A program made the translations under genes and the position numbers. A DNA stretch of 40,704 bases from NCBI RefSeq assembly GCF_023036475.1, contig NZ_JAJQKI010000022.1, forward strand, positions 1-40,704, read 5' to 3'. Positions 1 through 8,700 of this stretch are shown in pieces. How positions within the stretch are numbered: the stretch's first letter is position 1; each line of letters begins with the position of its first letter. This DNA comes from Bacillus pinisoli (GTDB taxonomy: Bacteria; Bacillota; Bacilli; Bacillales; SA4). The notes under the pieces were generated by a model. It had not been told where the DNA came from. It was given only the letters and a program-made list of their open reading frames with translations, and did no database searches.

Positions 1-140
1 CGCGTTAGCGAAAAAAACTTCCTTATTATGCGCTGGCATTAATAAGTTTTTATAAATTGTTGTCGGTTTTATAAACCAACACGCTTGACGTTTTGTTTAG
101 TTTTCAAAGAACTCATCTTTCACTGCGTCGTTCGAAGCAG
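1..140 (-). other. Transcribed leader of a 16S rRNA operon (gene lies left of window)
   Basis: On the minus strand, GTTCTTTGAAAACT (99-112) matches the boxA antitermination element of Bacillus rrn leaders. It is followed by AAACAAAACGTCAAGCG, very like Bacillus pre-16S leaders. A small inverted repeat, TTGGTTTATAAAACCGA, lies at about 63-79. The mature 16S start is not reached, so no rRNA gene is called inside the window. Confidence 0.75.
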
Positions 141-147
141 CTTAATT

Positions 148-177
148 AATATATCAGATTAACCATTTCACTGTCAA
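148..177 (-). promoter_or_regulatory. rRNA operon promoter P2
   Basis: On the minus strand a perfect -35 TTGACA (172-177) is followed by a -10 TATATT (148-153, 18-bp spacer) or ATATAT one base upstream (17-bp spacer). It is the proximal member of the tandem pair, immediately upstream of the leader with the boxA motif. Confidence 0.82.
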
Positions 178-240
178 CAACTTTTTAAAAATGTTTTTTT
201 GAAATCATTTTGTCGTTGTTGTTTAGCAGCGACTTTTATA

Positions 241-269
241 ATAATACATGGATTGTTTCCGAAAGTCAA
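241..269 (-). promoter_or_regulatory. rRNA operon promoter P1
   Basis: Read on the minus strand there is a -35 TTGACT (264-269), a 17-bp spacer and a -10 TATTAT (241-246). It is the upstream member of a tandem pair about 92 bp apart, as is usual before Bacillus rRNA operons. It drives transcription leftwards out of the window. That the target is an rrn operon is inferred from the boxA leader downstream. Confidence 0.8.
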
Positions 270-292
270 TGCAATAAAACGTGGTAAAAAAC

Positions 293-332
293 GGAAAAGG
301 ACCTAATGTAATATCAGGCCCTCTTCTAGGTC
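293..332 (-). terminator. Possible terminator of pbuG
   Basis: Downstream of the pbuG stop the minus strand has GACCTA...TAGGTC arms (327-332 and 300-305) with a long loop, followed by CTTTTCCGTTTTTT. The stem is short, so this is a weak call. Confidence 0.4.
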
Positions 333-343
333 AATCATCTACT

Positions 344-1669
344 CTATTCTACTAAGAACACAAAATACATAATAAAGATTACAAACATACCATACATAAT
401 CGGATGAATCTCTTTTGTACGACCTTTCATAATCATTGTAATTGGATAGAAGATAAATCCAACTGCAATACCTGTTGCAATACTATAAGTTAATGGCATT
501 GCTATGATCGTTAGGAAAGCTGGAACTGCAATTTCAAACTTCTTCCACTCAATTTCCCCAAGAGCTCCTACCATCAAGATTCCTACAATAATTAATGCAG
601 GTGCGGTAACAGCAGGTGTAATAACGCCTAACAATGGTGAAAAGAATAATGCTATTAGGAAGAAACCTGCTGTAACTACTGACGCAAACCCTGATCTACC
701 ACCTGCAGCTACACCAGCTGATGATTCAATATAAGAAGTAGTAGTAGAAGTTCCTAATGTTGCACCCACAACAGTTGCAGCAGAATCTGCGAATAATGCT
801 TTTCCTGCACGTGGTAATTTATTATTTTTCATTAGACCAGCTTGATTAGCAACAGCTACTAATGTTCCCGCTGTATCAAAGAAATCTACGAATAAGAACG
901 TTAAGATTACTACAAGCATTTGTATTGTGAAGATGTCACCTAAGTGCATAAATGCTGCCCCGAAAGTTGGAGCTAAACTTGGAACACTTCCGACAACAGC
1001 AGTTGGAAAACCGATTAATCCGAAGATCATTCCAACAATTGCTGTAATTAACATCCCGATGAAAATTCCACCGTTTACACCTTTAACCATAAGAACTACA
1101 GTAATCAGTACTCCAAAAATAGCTAATAATGTAGGCCCATGCGTCAAATCACCTAAGCTTACTAATGTCGCATCGTTGTTAACAATAATTCCTGCGTTTT
1201 GAAAACCGATAAAAGCGATGAATAACCCAATCCCTGCTGCTACAGCAAACTTTAATTCAGCAGGTATCGCATTAATAATCTTTTCACGAATCCCTGATAA
1301 TGTAAGAACGATAAAAAATAGTCCCGAAACTAAAACACCGGATAATGCCGTTTGCCAAGGAATACCCATCCCTAGGACAACTGTATAAGAGAAGAATGCA
1401 TTTAATCCCATACCAGGCGCTAACGCAATCGGATATCTCGCTATAATACCCATTAGTAATGAACCAAATGCTGCTGCTATTGCAGTCGCAGTAAAGATCG
1501 CTTCCTTCGGCATTCTTAAGTCCTCTGGAAGATCTGTGATAACAGCAAGACTTAGCGTGTCCGGATTTACAAATAAAATATAAGCCATTGATAAGAACGT
1601 TGTTAAACCTGCGATAAATTCTTTTTTATAGTTTGTGTTTAATTCCTCAAACTGAAAGTATCGTTTCAT
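344..1669 (-). CDS. pbuG: NCS2-family purine permease (guanine/hypoxanthine), PbuG-like
   Basis: Polytopic membrane protein of 441 residues that imports purine bases, probably hypoxanthine and guanine, with protons. The sequence is hydrophobic throughout, with about 12-14 membrane segments. It opens MKRYFQFEELNTNYKKEFIAG and carries the AzgA/PbuG-type stretches APGMGLNAFFSYTVV (about 83-97), VDFFDTAGTLVAVANQAGL and TSTTTSYIESSAGVAAGGRSG that line the substrate site in this family. It has its own promoter, a guanine aptamer and a leader terminator (1703-1920), which supports a guanine-repressed purine importer and places it with guaA upstream. Length and ends fit the family. The exact base imported cannot be read from sequence. 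Confidence 0.9.
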   Translation of the reverse strand: MKRYFQFEELNTNYKKEFIAGLTTFLSMAYILFVNPDTLSLAVITDLPEDLRMPKEAIFTATAIAAAFGSLLMGIIARYPIALAPGMGLNAFFSYTVVLGMGIPWQTALSGVLVSGLFFIVLTLSGIREKIINAIPAELKFAVAAGIGLFIAFIGFQNAGIIVNNDATLVSLGDLTHGPTLLAIFGVLITVVLMVKGVNGGIFIGMLITAIVGMIFGLIGFPTAVVGSVPSLAPTFGAAFMHLGDIFTIQMLVVILTFLFVDFFDTAGTLVAVANQAGLMKNNKLPRAGKALFADSAATVVGATLGTSTTTSYIESSAGVAAGGRSGFASVVTAGFFLIALFFSPLLGVITPAVTAPALIIVGILMVGALGEIEWKKFEIAVPAFLTIIAMPLTYSIATGIAVGFIFYPITMIMKGRTKEIHPIMYGMFVIFIMYFVFLVE

Positions 1670-1702
1670 CTTCTCTACTCCTTTTTTCCTCTAATTTCAC
1701 AA

Positions 1703-1733
1703 AAATAAAAAACCCTGATCTTTTTGACCACGA
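1703..1733 (-). terminator. Riboswitch expression-platform terminator of pbuG
   Basis: On the minus strand CGTGGTC, loop AAAAA and GATCAGG form an imperfect stem (1714-1732) followed by GTTTTTT. The 5' arm CTCGTGGTC can instead pair over 9 bp, with one G-U, with GACTACGAG in the aptamer 3' side. This makes a terminator/antiterminator switch that turns transcription off when purine is bound. Confidence 0.75.
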
Positions 1734-1795
1734 GTTTCAAAGGTAATGTATAGAGAGCAGAAGAGAAACGCCCATCTGCTTACTTTTACAATCAC

Positions 1796-1862
1796 CTCGT
1801 AGTCAAGCTGTTTACGGTAGCTTGGTAGAAACTTTCGGGCCATATCCCCAATATTATACGAG
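1796..1862 (-). promoter_or_regulatory. Guanine-type purine riboswitch upstream of pbuG
   Basis: The minus strand shows the purine aptamer core: P1 CTCGT/ACGAG, J1/2 with GGATATGG, the P2 loop, GTTTCTACC, the L3 loop CTACCGTAAACAG and the closing GACTACG. The specificity base in J3/1 is C (GACTACG), which in this family reads guanine/hypoxanthine; adenine aptamers have U there. It lies 127 bases upstream of the pbuG start with a terminator between. Confidence 0.92.
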
Positions 1863-1891
1863 TTTCGACAAAATATGATGAATACAATCGT

Positions 1892-1920
1892 ATTGTAACA
1901 AGTGTAATCACCTTAGTCAA
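1892..1920 (-). promoter_or_regulatory. SigA promoter of pbuG
   Basis: TTGACT (1915-1920), 17-bp spacer, TACAAT (1892-1897) on the minus strand, placed about 30 bases before the aptamer and immediately after the guaA terminator. This makes pbuG a separate transcription unit. Confidence 0.82.
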
Positions 1921-1921
1921 C

Positions 1922-1969
1922 AAAAAAAGCGAACATTTTAGATGTTAAAATCTAGAATGTTCGCTTTTT
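1922..1969 (-). terminator. Terminator of guaA
   Basis: Strong hairpin just past the guaA stop. On the minus strand GCGAACATT...AATGTTCGC with an inner AGAT/ATCT is followed by TTTTTTT. A run of A before the stem could make it act in both directions. Confidence 0.9.
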
Positions 1970-1973
1970 ACTT

Positions 1974-3512
1974 TTATTCCCACTCAATTGTTGCTGGTGG
2001 CTTACTCGTAATATCGTATACTACTCTGTTTATATGGTTTACTTCATTTACGATCCTAGTAGAAATCTTCTCTAGAACTTCCCAAGGTATTCTAGCCCAG
2101 TCGGATGTCATACCGTCTATAGATGTTACGGCGCGGATACCGATTGTGTAATCATATGTTCTTGCATCTCCCATAACACCTACACTTCTGATGTCTGGAA
2201 GAACCGTGAAGTATTGCCAAATATCACGATCAAGTCCTGCTAATTTAATTTCTTCTCTTAAGATAGCATCAGATTCACGCACAATCTCCAACTTTTCTTC
2301 TGTTACTTCTCCTAATACACGAATACCAAGCCCGGGTCCTGGGAAAGGCTGTCTCCACACTATTTCATCAGGAATCCCTAGTTCTGTACCAAGTGCTCGC
2401 ACTTCATCCTTAAATAAAGTGTTCAGTGGTTCTATTAACTTAAACTTCATATCTTCTGGTAAGCCACCCACGTTATGATGAGACTTAATCGTTTGGGCAG
2501 TTAATGTTCCGCTCTCTATAATATCTGTATAAAGTGTCCCTTGAGCAAGGAAGTCAATTCCTTCTAGCTTTGCAGCTTCATCATCGAACACATAAATAAA
2601 TTCATTACCAATAATCTTACGCTTTTGTTCCGGATCGCTTACACCTTTTAACTTGGACATAAAGCGTTCCTTCGCATCAATCTTGACGACATTCATATTA
2701 AACCCTTCACTGAATGTCTGCATGACACCTTCAGCCTCATCTTTACGAAGCAGTCCGTGATCAACAAACATACATGTTAACTGGTCACCAATTGCCTTGT
2801 GAATAAGTACTGCAACAACTGAGGAATCTACCCCACCACTAAGTGCACACAGAACTTTTTTATCACCGACAAGCTGACGAATCTTTTCCAGTTCAATTTC
2901 GATGAAGTTTTCCATCGTCCACTTTTCCTTGCATTCACATACTTCAAACACAAAGTTTTTTAATAGGTCATTTCCATACTCAGAGTGTCTAACCTCTGGA
3001 TGAAACTGCACGCCATAGAATTTCTTTTCTGGATTACTCATTCCTGCAATTGGACATGATGCACTTGTTGCATCAACCTTGAAACCAGCTGGAATTTCTT
3101 TCACAAGATCTCCATGGCTCATCCATACAACTTGTTCATTAGGTAGGGATTGGTATAAAGAAGATTCATTCTCAACTTTCAATACTGCTTTTCCGTATTC
3201 GCGATGTGTAGCCTTTTCAACGACACCATCGAATAAGTACGTCATTAATTGCATTCCATAACAAATACCTAGTACAGGTACTCCTAAATTAAATATTTCA
3301 CGATCACAGTGGAAAGCATTTTCACCGTATACACTGTTTGGTCCACCTGAAAGAATAATTCCCTTAGGATTCATTTCTTTTACTTCTTCAGCTGTTAACG
3401 TATGTGGATGAAGCTCACTATATACTCCAAACTCTCTAATTCTACGTGTAATAAGTTGATTGTATTGACTTCCAAAGTCTAATACCACTATTTTTTCTTG
3501 ATTCTTAATCAT
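1974..3512 (-). CDS. guaA: GMP synthase (glutamine-hydrolysing)
   Basis: Makes GMP from XMP, ATP and glutamine in the cytoplasm, the last step of guanine nucleotide synthesis. It is 512 residues, normal for the family. The N-terminal class I glutamine amidotransferase has Cys84 in GICYGMQ, with His171 and Glu173 in QFHPEV completing the triad. The ATP-pyrophosphatase domain carries the P-loop SGGVDSS (225-231). The C-terminal dimerisation domain includes the [13 protein letters not shown] segment and ends in KPPATIEWE, as typical GuaA proteins do. A guanine riboswitch and terminator (3643-3801) precede the gene, so it is repressed when guanine is plentiful. pbuG downstream has its own promoter. 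Confidence 0.97.
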   Translation of the reverse strand: MIKNQEKIVVLDFGSQYNQLITRRIREFGVYSELHPHTLTAEEVKEMNPKGIILSGGPNSVYGENAFHCDREIFNLGVPVLGICYGMQLMTYLFDGVVEKATHREYGKAVLKVENESSLYQSLPNEQVVWMSHGDLVKEIPAGFKVDATSASCPIAGMSNPEKKFYGVQFHPEVRHSEYGNDLLKNFVFEVCECKEKWTMENFIEIELEKIRQLVGDKKVLCALSGGVDSSVVAVLIHKAIGDQLTCMFVDHGLLRKDEAEGVMQTFSEGFNMNVVKIDAKERFMSKLKGVSDPEQKRKIIGNEFIYVFDDEAAKLEGIDFLAQGTLYTDIIESGTLTAQTIKSHHNVGGLPEDMKFKLIEPLNTLFKDEVRALGTELGIPDEIVWRQPFPGPGLGIRVLGEVTEEKLEIVRESDAILREEIKLAGLDRDIWQYFTVLPDIRSVGVMGDARTYDYTIGIRAVTSIDGMTSDWARIPWEVLEKISTRIVNEVNHINRVVYDITSKPPATIEWE

Positions 3513-3642
3513 GCTTTCGCCCTGCCTCTCTTAAAAATCAGATTGTGTAAAACTGGTTGTTGAATTTCGTTTTCAGACTGCTCGCAAATCTAGCATCCGT
3601 TTACTTCTGTACAACACTACTAATGCTCGAAAAGAAACCAAT

Positions 3643-3695
3643 AAAAAAACTAGAAATTCCGTCTCTAATAGAATAGAAGACAGAATCCTAGTTTT
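3643..3695 (-). terminator. Riboswitch terminator in the guaA leader
   Basis: On the minus strand AAACTAGgATTCTGTC...GACGGAATttCTAGTTTTTTT forms a long hairpin with a T tract. The arm TTCTGTCTTC (plus 3676-3685) is perfectly complementary over 10 bases to GAAGACAGAA at the aptamer 3' edge (plus 3727-3736). The antiterminator and the bound aptamer are therefore mutually exclusive. Confidence 0.88.
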
Positions 3696-3732
3696 ATACA
3701 AATATATCTCAATGTATAGACTTCGGTTCTGT

Positions 3733-3801
3733 CTTCATAGTCAGGTTTTTTACGGCAACCCGGTAGAGACTCTCGAACCATATTATCGAGGATATATGAA
3801 G
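3733..3801 (-). promoter_or_regulatory. Guanine-type purine riboswitch upstream of guaA
   Basis: Minus-strand aptamer: P1 CTTCATA/TATGAAG, an ATAATATGG J1/2-P2 region, GTCTCTACC, a third stem with loop TTGCCGTAAA, and the closing GACTATG. The J3/1 base is C, which predicts guanine. It sits about 220 bases before guaA, upstream of the terminator at 3643-3695. Confidence 0.9.
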
Positions 3802-3822
3802 AACATATATAATATTGAACCT

Positions 3823-3851
3823 ATTCTATCAATGGCATTTCATTCGGTCAA
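3823..3851 (-). promoter_or_regulatory. SigA promoter of guaA
   Basis: TTGACC (3846-3851), 17-bp spacer, TAGAAT (3823-3828) on the minus strand, just upstream of the guanine aptamer. Its -35 overlaps the last codons of the transglutaminase gene, so guaA starts its own transcript at the end of the upstream operon. Confidence 0.75.
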
Positions 3852-6010
3852 GATGCTACCCTTTTAATTAAATTTTCCCACAATTCTCTGAGCGTGGCTA
3901 TGTCTTGTTCAGCCAATGCATGACCTTTCCGATATTGCAAACCTTCAAGCTTTAAGGTTAAATACCTCATATCTTTTGAATAAAAGAAGGAGTCTACATA
4001 GTCGGCAAATTCACGGAGAGTTTGTGATTCTTTCTTTTTTATTCCAAACCCTTTTAATGCTTTTACTAGAATAAAGTAGGAAGTTTCAAACGATTCGGCA
4101 TCGTTAAACTTACCGTACCTTCTTAGCACATATAATGGGTACCATTTTCTTCGAGTGAAGAAAAGAAGTCCCGCTACTACTAATAATCCTCCAAATACAA
4201 GTACTACATCGGTAAAGGAGATATCAATTGACCAACTTAATGTCGATGAAGAACTTTCTGTAGAACCCGTTTCTTCTAATAGGTCTTCTGGTTGTTGCGG
4301 AAGTGGTTCTTGAGTATTATCAGGTACCGTCAGATTTCCATCTTCCTGCGTTTCATTCGATGTAAAACTATATGGATTTGAGAATCCTGATGTTGGTTCA
4401 AATGGAACCCAGCCAATACCTTCGAAGTATACTTCAACCCAAGAGTGAGCATCCATATTCTTGACTTCATATATTCGGTTATCATTCTCCAACGTGCTGA
4501 CATACTCTCCACCTGCATAGCCTTTTACCCATCTTGCCGGGATTCCAACTGAGCGGAGAAGGACAATCATTGAGGTTGAAAAGTTATCACAGTAACCAAT
4601 CTTCGTATCAAAAAGAAATTGATCCACGTAATCATCATTTCGTCCTGGTATCGCAACATCTGTTGTATCATAAACAAATCCGTTCATTCTAAAATAACTC
4701 TCTACTGCTTTTGCCTGATCATAACGATTAGAGTATGGCGCAACAATTTCAGTTGCTAATTCTCTAACTCTGTCTGGTAACTCATCTGGAAGTTGCGTAT
4801 ATTTTTGTAAAATGTCAGGATCATATTCAAGACTCGCTGCCCTTAAATCCTCGTATGCGAATTTTGGATCGTTGTAGGTTAACTCATATTGCTGCAAGGG
4901 AAAAGGCTGCCCGTTTCTCTCAGTCGATATTTTCTCGGTATTCGTGTTGAATTGATACAGAATATCTGTTCCAGAATTAACATCTTGAAGCTCAACAGGA
5001 TAGACTATATGTGGATATTCTAAACTAACAGAAACCACAGCCTGTGAAGGAGTTGTCTCCACACTACTATTTAAAGCTTTTACGATGATTCCTTCATCTT
5101 CCTCAAACGGAACTTTGGTATCAGAGGATGATTCCCAACCTTTCCCTGTATACACATCCTTTGTTTCTACCTTCCAATACTCGCGGCTATTGGATTCAAC
5201 TGTAAAAACAACCGTCTCGTCTCCTATGAAAGGACCACCCAAGCTTGAATCATTTGTACCATAACCAATCTTTTTTACACCTCGTCCCGCTCCATTCCCC
5301 TCACCATATCCTTTTAGATAAGGGACAGGATCAGGCCATTGAGGAGCAGCTTTAGGTGCTAGGTAGCCAACTGATGTCGTCAGCAATGTCACAATGACTA
5401 AAGGAGTTAGCCATTTCATCCATACTTTATTGGTAACATAAATGGCTTCACGCTCTTTAATTCTTTCTAATTTCAACAACCCAAGGATTAAGAAGCCTAA
5501 TACCACCATTCTGACAATTGCCCAGTCTGCATTGTACGGGGTAAATGTATCTAACGTGGCAAGATACGTTAATGTCATAATTAGAAACAAGAAGATTTTT
5601 TTCAGCTGAACAATCCAATATTCCATTAGATAGGCAAGTAGCCATAATAGGATGAAAAACAACAAACTTCTAAAGGAGTTCGTCATTTCCCACCAACTCG
5701 CCGAAATCATGTACGAAAGGTTTACATGCAAGCTAAAAAGAAATTCTTTTATCCAGCTTAGAGCGAAAAATGAGCCTTCAAAATACAAGTTTTGCAACAC
5801 ATACAGGATATAGACAATCTTAACGAAGAACGAAATGAAAAAAGGTACCTTTACAAATGCCAGTAAATAAGCAATTCCAACAAAGTACAAAAATAAAGCG
5901 AGATTCCCCGTATCTGTAATTTGATCTAATGGTCGAATCCATTCCCATAATACTAAAAACCCGTATAGGTAAAAGATGACTTTAAGAAACTGTCCTTGAA
6001 TTGTACTCAT
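3848..6010 (-). CDS. yebA: Membrane-anchored transglutaminase-like protein (TgpA/YebA type)
   Basis: 720-residue membrane protein. The first 215 or so residues hold about six or seven membrane segments (DUF3488-like). A large extracytoplasmic part follows with a transglutaminase core: the catalytic Cys is in GYCDNFSTS (about 475) and the His in DAHSWVEVYFEG (about 522), with VPFEPTSGF after it, where Glu stands at the usual acidic position. A Ser/Thr/Gln-rich linker leads to one more membrane segment (about 595-615) and a cytoplasmic DUF4129-like tail. It overlaps the upstream DUF58 gene by four bases. This gene order matches B. subtilis yeaC-yeaD-yebA. The role is probably in the cell envelope, but the substrate is unknown. 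Confidence 0.88.
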   Translation of the reverse strand: MSTIQGQFLKVIFYLYGFLVLWEWIRPLDQITDTGNLALFLYFVGIAYLLAFVKVPFFISFFVKIVYILYVLQNLYFEGSFFALSWIKEFLFSLHVNLSYMISASWWEMTNSFRSLLFFILLWLLAYLMEYWIVQLKKIFLFLIMTLTYLATLDTFTPYNADWAIVRMVVLGFLILGLLKLERIKEREAIYVTNKVWMKWLTPLVIVTLLTTSVGYLAPKAAPQWPDPVPYLKGYGEGNGAGRGVKKIGYGTNDSSLGGPFIGDETVVFTVESNSREYWKVETKDVYTGKGWESSSDTKVPFEEDEGIIVKALNSSVETTPSQAVVSVSLEYPHIVYPVELQDVNSGTDILYQFNTNTEKISTERNGQPFPLQQYELTYNDPKFAYEDLRAASLEYDPDILQKYTQLPDELPDRVRELATEIVAPYSNRYDQAKAVESYFRMNGFVYDTTDVAIPGRNDDYVDQFLFDTKIGYCDNFSTSMIVLLRSVGIPARWVKGYAGGEYVSTLENDNRIYEVKNMDAHSWVEVYFEGIGWVPFEPTSGFSNPYSFTSNETQEDGNLTVPDNTQEPLPQQPEDLLEETGSTESSSSTLSWSIDISFTDVVLVFGGLLVVAGLLFFTRRKWYPLYVLRRYGKFNDAESFETSYFILVKALKGFGIKKKESQTLREFADYVDSFFYSKDMRYLTLKLEGLQYRKGHALAEQDIATLRELWENLIKRVAS

Positions 6011-7227
6011 CTACTCACCTCATGAAATGCATCGGCATATTGCCCCTCCATAACTGCTTTTATAAAGATATGCTTATGCTTTAATTGTTCAATTTTCTTA
6101 ATCGTCTCTTTAGAAGGATTTTGCTTTGGAAGAATCACTAATACAACAATGTGATATTGACGATGAGATAAATACTCAATGGTCTTTACAAATGCATCTG
6201 TTAACTGACTCGTAACAAAAATCAACGTCATCCCCTGCTGCCATTTGCTTACTTCCGATTCAATAGAAGCAGAAAAAAATGGATTGTCAGGTTGAACTTT
6301 TGCTAAGTGATAGAATACCTGTTGTTGATGGGACTCCGAATGATTCACATCTGTCACAAATTGATCTTTTCCTACCGATACAAAACTCATCTGGGCCCCG
6401 TGCCTGCTAATCGCCTTCACAATAGAAGCCGTTAGCACCACAACCTGTTCAAATATGACTCGGCTCTGTGAATCACTCCGGTCGATAATGACCGCAACCT
6501 GATGACTTTGTTGCTGCTCAAACTCTTTTGTCATAAATGTATTTCTACGGGCACTCGCTTTCCAATCAATCCAGGAAAATCGATCACCTGGCTGATATTC
6601 ACGAACACCCACTGCTATCGTCGTATCACGAATTAACTTTGTCTTAGAAGAGGTTGAACCTTGATCGTAACGATTCTCAAGCTGACGATACGCAATATCA
6701 ACATAGGAAGGATATACTAAAACGGTGTTTTTTAGTTCAAATAAGCCTTCCTTCTCCACAAGGCCAAATAAATCTCCCGTTTTAATCCTCACATGTGTAA
6801 GCTGATGCTCTCCACGAGGAATGGCATCTAAGACATATTCCAGCTTTATCGTCTTTTTAAACCAAGGGAACATCATCGCCTTTGGTCGTTGCGACTGTGA
6901 TCCATAACGAAGACCCATTGGTAACTCATCTTCCACGATGACATAAAGAAGTGGAAGAAAAGGTAAGCGCCTCGTGATGGTAATAGTAGCCTTTAAACTC
7001 TCACCAGCAGTAAACTGGCTCTGATTCACCTTCCGACTTACAGTAAAAAACTGAACAGGATAAATACTAATGAAAAGTGAATAAAGACCAAACGGCATAA
7101 AGCTATAAAATAGAAACCAGCTTGCAAATCCACCTTGAAACATCGCAAACACAAATGTCAAAAAGATTAGGAGAATAACAACAGTGACTTTACCTGCAAA
7201 TTTTGCGATTAATCGCGTTGTTTTCAT
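6007..7227 (-). CDS. yeaD: DUF58 domain protein (YeaD-like)
   Basis: 406 residues. Two membrane segments at the N terminus (about 12-60) are followed by a soluble region. The DUF58 signature lies in the second half: GVREYQPGDRFSWIDWKASAR (broken here as GVREYQPGD and IDWKASAR, about 200-225). A von Willebrand factor A-like fold follows, with the metal-site start VAVIIDRSDSQSR. Proteins of this family are encoded with MoxR ATPases and transglutaminases and are thought to be assembled or activated by the ATPase. It starts 5 bases after the yeaC stop and overlaps the transglutaminase start (ATGA), so the three are translationally coupled. Function in Bacillus is not established. Confidence 0.88.
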   Translation of the reverse strand: MKTTRLIAKFAGKVTVVILLIFLTFVFAMFQGGFASWFLFYSFMPFGLYSLFISIYPVQFFTVSRKVNQSQFTAGESLKATITITRRLPFLPLLYVIVEDELPMGLRYGSQSQRPKAMMFPWFKKTIKLEYVLDAIPRGEHQLTHVRIKTGDLFGLVEKEGLFELKNTVLVYPSYVDIAYRQLENRYDQGSTSSKTKLIRDTTIAVGVREYQPGDRFSWIDWKASARRNTFMTKEFEQQQSHQVAVIIDRSDSQSRVIFEQVVVLTASIVKAISRHGAQMSFVSVGKDQFVTDVNHSESHQQQVFYHLAKVQPDNPFFSASIESEVSKWQQGMTLIFVTSQLTDAFVKTIEYLSHRQYHIVVLVILPKQNPSKETIKKIEQLKHKHIFIKAVMEGQYADAFHEVSR

Positions 7228-7232
7228 AGATA

Positions 7233-8189
7233 TCAGCGCCTTACTAACGGAACCCTAGTCTGTTCAAGAAGCTCCTTCACAATTCTTTCTGAAGTTCTTC
7301 CTTCAAATTTAGCTTCCGACTTTAAAATGATACGATGCGCTAATGTGAATGGTGCTAAGTATTTTACATCGTCAGGAACCACATAATCACGGCCATGAAT
7401 TAAGGCATATGCTTGCGACGCTCTCATTAACGCAATGGCACCACGAGGACTAGCACCTAAATAGATGGATGGGTGGTTTCGAGTTTGTTTAACAATAGAC
7501 ACTATATATTCTCTAACTGATTCATCCACAGATACTTCTTTTGCTTCCTTTTGCAGGTCTATTAATTCTTCTGGTGTAATGACTGGATGTAATTCATGAA
7601 TGGGTTGACCAGATTCCATTCGGGCTAGCATGTTCATTTCTTCTTCTGCTGTTGGATACCCCATGCGAAGTTTTAAAATGAACCGGTCCAGCTGCGCTTC
7701 AGGAAGTGGATAAGTTCCTTCATATTCAATTGGATTTTGTGTAGCCATGACAAAGAAAGGTTTTGATAACGGTCTTGTCACCCCATCAACTGTAACACTT
7801 GCTTCTTCCATTCCTTCCAATAGAGCAGCCTGCGTTTTAGGAGAGGTTCTATTAATCTCATCAGCTAGTACAATATTACCCATAATAGGACCTGGGCGGA
7901 ATTCAAAACGAAGCTCTTTCGGATTGTAAATAGATACACCCGTTACATCAGACGGTAATAAGTCTGGCGTAAATTGAATGCGCTTGAAATCAGCACTAAC
8001 TGATTTTGCCAATGCCCGCACCATCATGGTCTTTCCAACTCCCGGCACATCTTCTAGTAGTACATGGCCGTCTGCCAATAGGGCAACTAAGCTTAATGTG
8101 GCTACCTCACGTTTACCAATCATTACCTTACCGATATTATCTAAAACATTTCCTAAAACTGGATGTAGAGTATCAATTTTTTGTACCAT
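7233..8189 (-). CDS. yeaC: MoxR-family AAA+ ATPase (YeaC-like)
   Basis: 318-residue cytoplasmic ATPase. The Walker A is LEDVPGVGKT (about 45-54), the Walker B is IVLADEINRTSPKTQAALLE (about 107-126), sensor I is FFVMATQNPIEYEGTYPLPE and the arginine-finger region follows in LDRFILK. The C-terminal lid contains YLGASPRGAIALMRASQAYA. It is first in the operon with DUF58 and transglutaminase genes, the usual MoxR arrangement, and probably acts as a chaperone for the DUF58 partner. The ribosome site is AAAGGAG, 7 bases before ATG. Confidence 0.92.
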   Translation of the reverse strand: MVQKIDTLHPVLGNVLDNIGKVMIGKREVATLSLVALLADGHVLLEDVPGVGKTMMVRALAKSVSADFKRIQFTPDLLPSDVTGVSIYNPKELRFEFRPGPIMGNIVLADEINRTSPKTQAALLEGMEEASVTVDGVTRPLSKPFFVMATQNPIEYEGTYPLPEAQLDRFILKLRMGYPTAEEEMNMLARMESGQPIHELHPVITPEELIDLQKEAKEVSVDESVREYIVSIVKQTRNHPSIYLGASPRGAIALMRASQAYALIHGRDYVVPDDVKYLAPFTLAHRIILKSEAKFEGRTSERIVKELLEQTRVPLVRR

Positions 8190-8663
8190 GACTTTCTCCT
8201 TTTCTCTCGTTTTAAGTGGATTATTTAGACTGAAACGTTTATTACTTAGAAAGAACGACTCTCTTACTATATAAGAAACGATCTTTACGGATGCTATTAC
8301 AGAACAGAGTCGAAAGTAGTGCTAATGCACACTTATTATTGGACGAAATAATTCTAGAAAGGTTTCAAATTATACAAACCTACTTATTTCATTATAAATG
8401 GTATACTATGGAGTTCCCAGTATTTCACATTAAGAAGATTATTCCACCTTACGAAAAAGCTGATTTCGTATAAGGTGATAAAATGTGTTCTACTTTACCT
8501 CTAGAGAGCTGCTCCTGCAACAAAGTAATAGAAATGATTCTATAAATTGACAATTCTTGTAATCTATATTCTTCTTTCCTATCACTATTACCTTCCAATA
8601 TGTTGAGATTTTTCTATTAAAAAAAGATTGCCTCCTGCTATCATCTATAAATTAAGTCAAATT
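8190..8663. other. Intergenic stretch with an inverted repeat, no convincing gene
   Basis: About 470 bases upstream of yeaC. It must hold the yeaC promoter; TATAAT at 8371-8376 on the minus strand is a possible -10, but no good -35 is seen. A broken inverted repeat, CACCTTACGAAA/TTTCGTATAAGGTG, lies at 8445-8477 without a clear T tract. A short plus-strand reading frame at 8291-8473 has no ribosome site and is not called. Confidence 0.5.
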
Positions 8664-8694
8664 AAAAAAACTTGACCTCACAGCCAAGTTTTTT
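8664..8694 (-). terminator. Terminator of the ferritin-like/cupin gene
   Basis: On the minus strand AAAACTTG and CAAGTTTTTTT flank a GCTGTGAGGT loop, directly after the stop codon at 8701. Confidence 0.8.
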
Positions 8695-8700
8695 ATCAAC

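Noticed and set aside
8291..8473. Plus-strand frame of 60 codons in the yeaC upstream gap
   Set aside because: No ribosome site, no recognisable protein features, and the end lies in an inverted repeat.
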